The position numbers and the translations under genes are program-made. The notes under the pieces are model-generated. The model had not been told where the DNA came from. It ran no database searches and saw only the letters and a program-made list of their open reading frames with translations. This document shows, piece after piece, positions 10,139 to 17,641 of a DNA stretch of 64,000 nucleotides; within the stretch, counting starts at the first letter, position 1, and every line of letters starts with the position of its first letter. Origin of the DNA: a bacterium (GTDB lineage: Bacteria; Spirochaetota; Leptospiria; Leptospirales; Leptonemataceae); the NCBI GenBank assembly GCA_024742665.1, contig JANSYA010000010.1, forward strand, positions 62,001-126,000, in the 5' to 3' direction.

Positions 10139-11449
10139 ATGAGTCTGAACCTCTTCTGGAAGACCTGCATCGAAGCTGTCGACGCTCGCGGGCGACAAAG
10201 GCCGGAACAGCCGCGCGAAGCGGATCCGGAATTAGGAAGAGTCGGGTTGCTTTCGAATCAAACCGCCTTTCACCTGGAGCGGGGCGAGTATCTATTCCAG
10301 GCTCTGGCGCGGGTCGGCCGTTTGCACCGCATGTTCTTGCCGGAGCACGGACTCTTCGCCGAACTCCAGGATCAGATCGCTCTCGATTCCGGCGCGATCT
10401 ATGAGCGGCTCGCTCCCGGCGTGGATTTTGTTTCGCTGTACGGCAGCCGCGAAGAGAGTCTATTCGTACCGCCGGAAATGCTGGCGGATCTCGATACGCT
10501 GATCGTCGATTTGCAGGATGTCGGCAGCCGCTACTATACTTTCGCCACGACCGTCAGCTATATCTTCGACGTGTTGAAACAAAGCGACGCCTCGCTGCGG
10601 GTATTGGTCGTGGAGCGCGCGAATCCCGCCGGCCGCTTCGTCGAAGGCACGATTTTACCGGAGGACTACCAGAGTTTCGTCGGGCGGCCGGGCTTGCCGC
10701 ATCGCCACGGCCTGAGCCTGGGCGAACTGTGTCGTTTTTATAAAGAAGAAACCGGCGCGCGCGTTGATCTGGAAATCGTCGGCGGGGCCGGCGAAAGCGC
10801 GGCAAGCGATCCTGACGGGGAGGTCTTCGCGTATTCCCGGGTCTTGCAAGAGTCGTCCCTCTGGGCGATTCCGCCGTCGCCGAATATGCCGGGGCCGCTT
10901 ACGCCCCTGGTTTATAGCGGCCAGTGTCTGCTGGAAGGAACGAATCTGAACGAGGGGCGGGGAACGACGCGGCCCTTTGAAATATTCGGCGCGCCGTACA
11001 TGCACTGGATCTGGGAATCGGCGGCCGTCCGGGATCGTCCGGAAGAAGCCGGCTGCGTGCTGCGGCCCCTGCAATATATTCCGACCTTTCATAAATTCGG
11101 CGGCGAAACCTGCCACGGCTTCCAGCTGCACGTGGGACCCGAACGCGCCTATCATTCTCTGGCCCATACGCTCAAACTGCTGCGCTGGATCCGCGAAAAC
11201 TCCGGCCACGATTTCGCCTGGCGCGACGAGACCTACGAGTTTCGTTCAGATCGTCCCGCGATTGAAATCCTGGCGGGGGATCCGCTGCTGCTCGATTATC
11301 TGCGGGGCGCGGGCGGCGTTCGTTTCGCACAGATCCGCGAACGCCTGGAGGAACAGGAAGAGGCCTGGCTCTCGCGAGCGCAGTCGGTGCTGACTCCGGG
11401 GTCGAAGCTGCGACGCACGCCGCTCGCGGCTCATCGCGACTATTTATAA
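10139..11449 (+). CDS. NamZ-like exo-N-acetylmuramidase (DUF1343)
   Basis: This belongs to the DUF1343/NamZ family, whose studied members release N-acetylmuramic acid from the non-reducing ends of peptidoglycan fragments. Family motifs are clear: LLSNQTAF, LPEHGLFAE, VDLQDVGSRYYTF, RANPAGRFVEG and EGTNLNEGRGTTRPFE. Length is 436 residues from ATG 10139. Unlike most members, I see no signal peptide or lipobox at this start or at the upstream in-frame ATG 10103, so a cytoplasmic role in muropeptide recycling is possible. It is divergent from the rhomboid gene. Confidence 0.88.
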   Translation: MSLNLFWKTCIEAVDARGRQRPEQPREADPELGRVGLLSNQTAFHLERGEYLFQALARVGRLHRMFLPEHGLFAELQDQIALDSGAIYERLAPGVDFVSLYGSREESLFVPPEMLADLDTLIVDLQDVGSRYYTFATTVSYIFDVLKQSDASLRVLVVERANPAGRFVEGTILPEDYQSFVGRPGLPHRHGLSLGELCRFYKEETGARVDLEIVGGAGESAASDPDGEVFAYSRVLQESSLWAIPPSPNMPGPLTPLVYSGQCLLEGTNLNEGRGTTRPFEIFGAPYMHWIWESAAVRDRPEEAGCVLRPLQYIPTFHKFGGETCHGFQLHVGPERAYHSLAHTLKLLRWIRENSGHDFAWRDETYEFRSDRPAIEILAGDPLLLDYLRGAGGVRFAQIRERLEEQEEAWLSRAQSVLTPGSKLRRTPLAAHRDYL

Positions 11450-11511
11450 ACGATTGATCGGCTGTTTATAAATCAATCGCCGCGGCCCGGGCGCTTTGAT
11501 ATACTTTTTGT

Positions 11512-12336
11512 ATGTTCTTCGCTTTTGATCCGTACAATCTGCTGGCCACGGCGCTCTTTACCGTGCTGTTGCAGGCGACCTTCTTTACGCTGGCCACGAT
11601 TTTTAAGACTGATAAGTTCACGGACATCACGTACAGCGTGAATTTCGTATTGCTGGCCCTTGGTCTGTGGTTCGTCGCCGACGGCGTTAGCGGAGTCGAT
11701 CGGGCCTTTCTACTCGCCGCGATCATCGTCGTCTGGGGCCTGCGACTCGGCAGCTATTTGTTAACGCGCATTCTCAAGATCAAAAAAGACGATCGTTTCG
11801 ACGATATGCGCGAAGGTTTCGTTAGTTTTCTGAAATTCTGGATCTTCCAGGCGCTGGTCGTCTGGGTTGCGATGCTGCCGGCGACGCTCGCCATCAGCGT
11901 GCCCGAATCTTTGCAGCCGGCCCTGGGCTGGCTCGACTATCTCGGACTGGGCCTGTGGCTCTTTGGGTTCATCGTCGAAACGGTAGCCGATCATCAGAAG
12001 TACGTCTTCAAGAACGATCCCGCGAACAGGGGTGAGTGGATTCAAAGCGGCCTCTGGAAATATTCGCGGCATCCGAATTATTTCGGCGAAACCCTGGTCT
12101 GGTGGGGCGTTTACCTGATCGCGATTCCGGCGCTGTTGGCCACTGGCACAGCCGCCTACTGGCTCTTACCGCTCGCGGCTCTTGGACCGATCTGCATCAC
12201 CTGGATCTTGCTTTCCGTGAGCGGCATTCCGCTCTTAGAAGAGAAAGCGGACAAACGCTACGGCGAGCGGGCCGACTATCAGGATTATAAACGCAAAACC
12301 AACGTATTCTTTATGTGGTTCCCGTCCTCTTCATGA
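11512..12336 (+). CDS. DUF1295 / steroid-reductase-like membrane protein
   Basis: This is a polytopic membrane protein of the DUF1295 family, related to steroid 5-alpha reductases and isoprenylcysteine methyltransferases. The diagnostic C-terminal region is present: WKYSRHPNYFGETLVWWG, followed by hydrophobic helices and a DYQDYKRKTNVF end. Seven hydrophobic segments fit the 274 residues. These enzymes use NADPH or S-adenosylmethionine; which applies here is unknown. A GC hairpin lies directly after the stop codon. Confidence 0.85.
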   Translation: MFFAFDPYNLLATALFTVLLQATFFTLATIFKTDKFTDITYSVNFVLLALGLWFVADGVSGVDRAFLLAAIIVVWGLRLGSYLLTRILKIKKDDRFDDMREGFVSFLKFWIFQALVVWVAMLPATLAISVPESLQPALGWLDYLGLGLWLFGFIVETVADHQKYVFKNDPANRGEWIQSGLWKYSRHPNYFGETLVWWGVYLIAIPALLATGTAAYWLLPLAALGPICITWILLSVSGIPLLEEKADKRYGERADYQDYKRKTNVFFMWFPSSS

Positions 12337-12354
12337 GCGCCCTCAGGCGGGCGC
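12337..12354. terminator. GC hairpin between convergent genes
   Basis: The inverted repeat GCGCCC/GGGCGC starts one base after the DUF1295 stop and sits between two convergent genes. There is no T-run after it, so it is only a candidate two-sided terminator. Confidence 0.3.
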
Positions 12355-12384
12355 GATTGAGCTGGATCGACGCGCCTCTGTTGA

Positions 12385-13506
12385 TTAATCGGATTCGGCG
12401 CCGCCCGGTCCGGTTGATTCTTCGGCGATCATTCGCTGACGCAGGCGATCGTGCTCCTGTAGCTGCTCGTGCATGCGAAAGTATTCACGAGCGGAGCGCG
12501 CCTCTGCGTTCAGATAATCTTCGCGATCGTCGCCCGCGTCTGTAAACAGCGGCCGGCTCTGATCGCGCATGATCCGCAGGCGATATTCGAATGCCAGCGG
12601 TCGCATGTGAAATTCCCTGGTCGCGCCGTCGCTGTTTGTTTTGGTGTCGGGAGGCTGGTCGCCTTCGTCTTCGAATTCGTAGTCGAGTTCGTAGCGCTGG
12701 TTTTCCGCAAGCATTGCAAACAGGACAATACCGCGAATTTCGCCGCCCGGGGGGAGCGACTGTCTCTCTGAATAGATGGAGCGCTCAGCGTCTTCGGTCC
12801 GTCGGGCCGCGCTGCGCATTTCGGCGACGGATCGCGTGTCGCTTTCGGCGCGCAGGCCTTGCCCGTGCCAGTCTGGAATGGGAACGGAAAAGCGATGCGT
12901 TTCCCGCTGTGCGAAGGCGAAATTGTATGCGGCAAGCGAGCCGATCGCCAGTCCCGCGTACTCGCGCGCGAAGTCGGCCGCTCCGAGCGGACGCACCGGA
13001 TCGTCCGTTAAATCGTCTGCACGATCTTCTGCTGGATTGTCTGTTAAATCGGAATTTGTGGCAAGGCGCTGCAGGCGAAAGCGTGCGAAGTCAACTGTTG
13101 CGGATCGATCGCCGTAGTTAAACAGGCGAATTTCGATCGCGGTCAGGTCCGGAGCGCGCCGGGCTGCAGGATAGGGCGGCTCCGAGTCGATGGCGGCGCG
13201 CCTGCCATGAAAGGCGCCGCTGTTCAGCCAGCGCGCCCGATCGAGGAGTCGGTCGGCGCTCAGGAATTCGATTTGAATTTCAAAGCCATTGTGGAAGGCT
13301 GCGTGTCGCTCTGGAGTGTATGCGCGTTCCAGAATACCCGGCGGCGAATAGCAGCCGATCTGGATCAAAGCGTTTAATGCGAAGATATGAAACGCGAAGA
13401 TCGTAAGCGCGAAGTTTGCAAACGGGGAAAACCCGGTTGCGGGGGCCGGGGGTTCAGTCGTCGGTTTTGAGAATCGCAAGAAAGGCCTCCTGCGGAATAT
13501 CCACAT
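12385..13506 (-). CDS. unrecognised signal-anchored acidic protein overlapping lepA
   Basis: I do not recognise the family. The 373 residues have one N-terminal hydrophobic stretch (about residues 28-50) ending in IQIGC, possibly a poor lipobox, and then a soluble region rich in Asp, Glu and Arg with a charged C-terminal helix. The reading frame opens inside the last 53 bases of lepA in another frame, and no other usable start codon precedes the hydrophobic segment. It may be translationally coupled to lepA. Envelope location is likely; function is unknown. Confidence 0.6.
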   Translation of the reverse strand: MWIFRRRPFLRFSKPTTEPPAPATGFSPFANFALTIFAFHIFALNALIQIGCYSPPGILERAYTPERHAAFHNGFEIQIEFLSADRLLDRARWLNSGAFHGRRAAIDSEPPYPAARRAPDLTAIEIRLFNYGDRSATVDFARFRLQRLATNSDLTDNPAEDRADDLTDDPVRPLGAADFAREYAGLAIGSLAAYNFAFAQRETHRFSVPIPDWHGQGLRAESDTRSVAEMRSAARRTEDAERSIYSERQSLPPGGEIRGIVLFAMLAENQRYELDYEFEDEGDQPPDTKTNSDGATREFHMRPLAFEYRLRIMRDQSRPLFTDAGDDREDYLNAEARSAREYFRMHEQLQEHDRLRQRMIAEESTGPGGAESD

Positions 13507-15274
13507 TGCCGATCTGCTTCATCTTCTTTTTGCCCTCTTTCTGGCGTTCTAATAACTTGCGTTTCCGCGAGATGTCGCCGCCGTAGCACTTGGCCGTCAC
13601 GTTTTTACGCAGGGCCGAAATATTTTCGCGCGCCACGACCTTCGCGCCGATCGCGGCCTGGATCGGAATCTGGAACTGGTGGCGCGGGATCATCTCCTTC
13701 AGCTTTTCGACGAGGGACCGGCCGCGGGTTTCGGCGCGAGTGCGGTGCACGATCATCGCCAGGGCGTCGACGGGATGCGCGTTCACGAGAATGTCGACTT
13801 TCACGAGCTGGCTTTCGCGGTAGCCGATCACTTCGTAATCCAGCGAAGCGTAACCCTTCGAAAGCGATTTGAGTTTGTCGTAAAATTCGAAGATCAATTC
13901 GGCCAGGGGAATCAGATAGACGAGCTGGATTTTGCCGTCGTCCATGTAGATCATATTCTCCTGCACGCCGCGCTTTTCCTGGGTCAGCGTTAGAATATTC
14001 CCGAGAAAGTCCGGCGGAGTCATGACATTGGCGCGAACATAGGGCTCTTCCATCGTCTCGATGGTGTTAGCGGCGGGCCACTTCGACGGGTTGTCGATTT
14101 CCATGGTCTCGCCTTTAACGGTCGTGATCTGGTACTTTACGGTCGGCGCGGTAGAGAGCAAGGCCAGGTTGAATTCGCGGGTCAGACGTTCCTGGACGAT
14201 TTCCAGGTGCAAGAGCCCCAGATAGCCCACGCGAAAGCCGAAGCCCAGCGCCGGACTGGATTCCGGTTCGAAGACCAGGGCGGCGTCGTTTAATTTCAGT
14301 TTCTGAATCGCGTCTTTGAGTGGCTCGTAGTCTTCGCCGTTTACCGGAAAGAGGCCCGCGAAGACCATCGGCTTGACTTCCTGGTAGCCCGGCAGGCCCT
14401 CGGAGGCCGGGCGATCGGCCAGGGTCACCGTATCGCCGACGGGCGTGTCTTCGACCGACTTGATGCCGGCGATGATATAGCCGACTTCCCCGGCGACTAA
14501 ACGATCCGCGGGCTGATTGGTGAGGGTCGTGACGCCCAGCTCGGTGACGCCGAACTCGTTGCCGGTGCTCATGATCTGAATGCGGTCCTGCTTCTTGATC
14601 GAGCCGTCGAACACGCGGACTTTCATGACGGCGCCGGTGTAGGCGTCGTAGTACGAATCGTGGATCAGCGCGCGCAGGGGGCCGTTCAAATCGCCGGCCG
14701 GCGGCGGAATCTGATCGGCGATGGCTTCTAAGATCGCTTCGACGTTTTCGCCGGTCTTGCCCGAAACGGGAATGGCCAGCTCCGGATCCAGGCCCAGAGT
14801 ATTTTCAATCAGCTTCAGACTGCGCGGAATGTCGGAAGCGGGCAGATCGATTTTATTGATTACGGGGATAATGGTCAGGTCGGCTTCCATCGCCAGATAG
14901 AGGTTCGCCAGGGTCTGAGCTTCTACGCCCTGGGTCGCATCAACCAGCAGCAGCACGCCTTCGCAGGCGGCCAGAGAGCGAGAAACCTCGTACGTGAAGT
15001 CCACATGGCCGGGAGTATCCAGCAGATTGTAAATATAGTCTTTGCCGCTGGTCTTGCTGTGATAGCCAAAGGTGACCGAGTTGGATTTGATCGTAATTCC
15101 GCGCTCGCGTTCGATGTCCATCGTGTCCAGAATCTGATCGCGTTTCGTGCGATTGTTCGTAACCTGGGCGATTTCCAGCAGGCGATCGGCCAGGGTGCTC
15201 TTGCCGTGGTCAATATGCGCGATTATGCCGAAGTTGCGAATCGAGGGGCGTTTGTCGAGGATGCCGGAACTCAT
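13454..15274 (-). CDS. lepA: elongation factor 4 LepA
   Basis: This is a ribosome-bound translational GTPase (EF4) that affects translation initiation and elongation under stress. Seen: G1 AHIDHGKST near the N-terminus, switch II DTPGHVDFTYEVSRSLAAC, NKIDLP, and the LepA-specific C-terminal region ending in KKKMKQIGNVDIPQEAF. Length is 606 residues, normal for LepA. Many spirochaetes encode it next to a signal peptidase gene; here its downstream partner is instead an unrecognised overlapping gene. Upstream it is divergent from a Ser/Thr kinase gene. Confidence 0.97.
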   Translation of the reverse strand: MSSGILDKRPSIRNFGIIAHIDHGKSTLADRLLEIAQVTNNRTKRDQILDTMDIERERGITIKSNSVTFGYHSKTSGKDYIYNLLDTPGHVDFTYEVSRSLAACEGVLLLVDATQGVEAQTLANLYLAMEADLTIIPVINKIDLPASDIPRSLKLIENTLGLDPELAIPVSGKTGENVEAILEAIADQIPPPAGDLNGPLRALIHDSYYDAYTGAVMKVRVFDGSIKKQDRIQIMSTGNEFGVTELGVTTLTNQPADRLVAGEVGYIIAGIKSVEDTPVGDTVTLADRPASEGLPGYQEVKPMVFAGLFPVNGEDYEPLKDAIQKLKLNDAALVFEPESSPALGFGFRVGYLGLLHLEIVQERLTREFNLALLSTAPTVKYQITTVKGETMEIDNPSKWPAANTIETMEEPYVRANVMTPPDFLGNILTLTQEKRGVQENMIYMDDGKIQLVYLIPLAELIFEFYDKLKSLSKGYASLDYEVIGYRESQLVKVDILVNAHPVDALAMIVHRTRAETRGRSLVEKLKEMIPRHQFQIPIQAAIGAKVVARENISALRKNVTAKCYGGDISRKRKLLERQKEGKKKMKQIGNVDIPQEAFLAILKTDD

Positions 15275-15406
15275 GGGTTCGTCCAGTCAATCCGAATGCT
15301 CCGCCAGATCAACTGCCTTTCCCCCGCCGTGGCCAGTTTTATATTTTATGCTCGCGGTTCTGTGAGATTGTTTTTTTTGGGTTGAAGAAGTCCGATCCGC
15401 AACAGC

Positions 15407-16732
15407 ATGGCGACGCCTCCGAATAAATTAAAATCCCGTTCCCGACTCGGCAAGTATCGCATTGAATGCATGCTGGCTGAAGGCGGTTTCGCACGGGTCT
15501 ATCGCGCTCTGGACACGATCGAAGGGATCAAAGTCGCGCTGAAGGTTCCGCACCAGAACGTGATGACGCCGAAGGCGCTGGAGTTCTTTCGCAAAGAAGC
15601 CCGCCTGAGCGCCGGCCTGGATCATCCGAATATTCTGCCCGTAAAAAATGCGGCGATCGTCGACGGCCGTTTCGTCATCGCGCTGCCCCTGGGAGAGCAG
15701 TCGTTAAACGATCGTCTGCGGACCCGCCTTTCGATCAAAACGGCGCTTTCGTACGCCGAACAAATTCTGGAAGGCCTGGCCGCGGCCCATGCGCACAATA
15801 TCGTGCACTGCGATATCAAGCCGGAAAATATTCTCATCTTCCCGGAAAACCGAATTCGCATTACCGATTTCGGCATCGCCCGGGTGGCTCGCAAAACCAT
15901 GCAGGTCTCAGGTTCCGGAACCCTGGGATATATGCCGCCGGAGCAGGCGATGGGGCGGGCATCGTTCGCCTCGGACGTCTTTTCGGCCGGCCTGGTGCTG
16001 TGGCGCATGTTTTCCGGACAGCTGCCCGAATGGCCCTTTCGCCAGCCTCTGGCCGGCCATGATCGCCTGCGCAAGCTGTTGCGGCCGGCTTTCGTGGAAT
16101 GGCTGTCCCGGGCCATCGACCCCGAGCCCAACCATCGTTATAAAGACGCCGCTCAAATGTTGCGAGCTTTCCAGCGGATCAAGTCCAGGGCTCTACGCAC
16201 GCCCGGGGCTCGCCAGCGCAAGAAGCGCGCTTCTAAAAACGGCGATGATCTGCGCAAGCTGCGCCTGAAGCTCTTTCTACGGGAACACGGCCGCAAGCTG
16301 CAGGCCCGTCACGAGTGTTCCGCCTGTCACGGACCGATTTCCGAGCAGATGCAGGGTTGCCCCTGGTGCGGGAAATCCCAGAAGAAATTCAAAGGCGAAA
16401 CGAAGTTCCCGTACCAGTGCCCGCGCTGCTGCCGTGGTATGAAGGCGGACTGGCGTTTTTGTCCCTGGTGCTACGGCGCGGCGGTCGGCGAAAAGAGCGA
16501 ACGCGAATTTTCGGACGTGCGCTACGTCGCCCGCTGCACGAATCGGGGCTGCGGACGCAAAGATCTCATGCAGTACATGCGCTACTGTCCCTGGTGCAAT
16601 CGCAAAGTTCAGAAGCAGTGGAAGATCGTGGATCACCCGGAGCGCTGCCCGTCCTGTAAGTGGGGCGTGCTCAAGGCCTACTGGAGCCACTGTCCCTGGT
16701 GTAAGACCGGTTTACACAAAACGAAAAACTAA
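15407..16732 (+). CDS. Hanks-type Ser/Thr kinase with four C-terminal zinc ribbons
   Basis: The N-terminal 265 residues form a eukaryotic-like protein kinase: glycine loop LAEGGFARVY, Lys46 in VALK, catalytic loop HCDIKPEN (Asp136, with Cys in place of the usual Arg), DFG (near 154) and GTLGYMPPEQ. After a basic linker, residues 304-437 hold four successive zinc-ribbon units, each a CxxC-type knuckle answered by a CPWC knuckle. There is no transmembrane segment, so it is cytoplasmic, unlike PASTA kinases. The ribbons may bind a protein or nucleic acid; the substrate is unknown. It is divergent from lepA. Confidence 0.9.
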   Translation: MATPPNKLKSRSRLGKYRIECMLAEGGFARVYRALDTIEGIKVALKVPHQNVMTPKALEFFRKEARLSAGLDHPNILPVKNAAIVDGRFVIALPLGEQSLNDRLRTRLSIKTALSYAEQILEGLAAAHAHNIVHCDIKPENILIFPENRIRITDFGIARVARKTMQVSGSGTLGYMPPEQAMGRASFASDVFSAGLVLWRMFSGQLPEWPFRQPLAGHDRLRKLLRPAFVEWLSRAIDPEPNHRYKDAAQMLRAFQRIKSRALRTPGARQRKKRASKNGDDLRKLRLKLFLREHGRKLQARHECSACHGPISEQMQGCPWCGKSQKKFKGETKFPYQCPRCCRGMKADWRFCPWCYGAAVGEKSEREFSDVRYVARCTNRGCGRKDLMQYMRYCPWCNRKVQKQWKIVDHPERCPSCKWGVLKAYWSHCPWCKTGLHKTKN

Positions 16733-16825
16733 ATCGACGCGCGCGCGGCGCATTTTCGGAAACGAAACGGAGCCCGCCGCGCCGACGGCTCTCGCGCGAC
16801 GCGTCGGGACGACTGCCTGTGGCGA

Positions 16826-17593
16826 TCAGTTGGAGCGACTGGTCGGAATCACATCGGCCGGCATACCCCGGGTCGCCGGTTCGTCATGAGCTGGTTCCAG
16901 GCCAAAAAATGAGAGCAGCTTTTCCATGCCGCGAAAGAAGCGCGTCCACTCCAGCACCGGATTCATCCAGCCGCAGGAGATGCAGTAGTTCGTATCGAAA
17001 GGTTTCGTGTGGTGTAGCTCATGGTGCTCGGGATTCAGCACCAGGTGATGCTTCTGGAGCCAGCGGACCATGCCCGACAGCTCGTCCTGCGGCGTGTGCG
17101 CCCACTTATGGACCTGATTGGCCAGACAGCTGAAAATCCCCGTAAACACCAGCAGCGTCGCCGCGATGGGCAGAATCGTATCGCCGGGCTCGCAGAGCAT
17201 GAGGGCGATCAGAAAGGGCACGACCAGCACGACGCCGAGCAGGAAGGAGTTCCCGTTCGTGTAGATAAAGCTGTGCGTGCAGATCTTCTGGGGCAGCACG
17301 TGGTGCTCCCGGAAGGGCTGGATGATGGATTCGCCCAGCAGCGGCGTATCTTCACTGCCGTAGGTATCGCAGAACCAGTGCACCATGCCGGTCAGCCAGT
17401 CGCCGGCCAGCCAGCCGATCAAAAAGAGCACGGCTATGCTCCAGGTCAGGTCCGCCGCATAGAGCAGCGAGATGGCGTAGTACAGAAAGATTCCAAACAG
17501 CACCGGAAAGACGACCACGGAAGTGGTTTCGATCATTTGGTGCAGGGAAAGGCCCCCGGCGGGCTGAGAATTGGTGGCGCTGACTGTTTTCAT
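16826..17593 (-). CDS. carF: CarF/PEDS1-type plasmanylethanolamine desaturase
   Basis: This is a membrane di-iron desaturase of the CarF/TMEM189 (Kua) family. Characterised members convert alkyl-ether to vinyl-ether phospholipid (plasmalogen) using oxygen. The conserved histidine pattern is complete: TGMVHWFCDTYG, QPFREHHVLP, NQVHKWAHTP, then LNPEHHELHHTKPFDTNYC and GWMNPVLEW. Four hydrophobic segments are visible in the 255 residues. It is the last gene of a minus-strand run after a receptor adenylate cyclase, an esterase-like lipoprotein and an acyl-CoA dehydrogenase. The activity is inferred from the family. Confidence 0.9.
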   Translation of the reverse strand: MKTVSATNSQPAGGLSLHQMIETTSVVVFPVLFGIFLYYAISLLYAADLTWSIAVLFLIGWLAGDWLTGMVHWFCDTYGSEDTPLLGESIIQPFREHHVLPQKICTHSFIYTNGNSFLLGVVLVVPFLIALMLCEPGDTILPIAATLLVFTGIFSCLANQVHKWAHTPQDELSGMVRWLQKHHLVLNPEHHELHHTKPFDTNYCISCGWMNPVLEWTRFFRGMEKLLSFFGLEPAHDEPATRGMPADVIPTSRSN

Positions 17594-17641
17594 GGTGCAA
17601 TAGAGAGATAAGACGACTAAATTATCATTTTCACTATTTTG

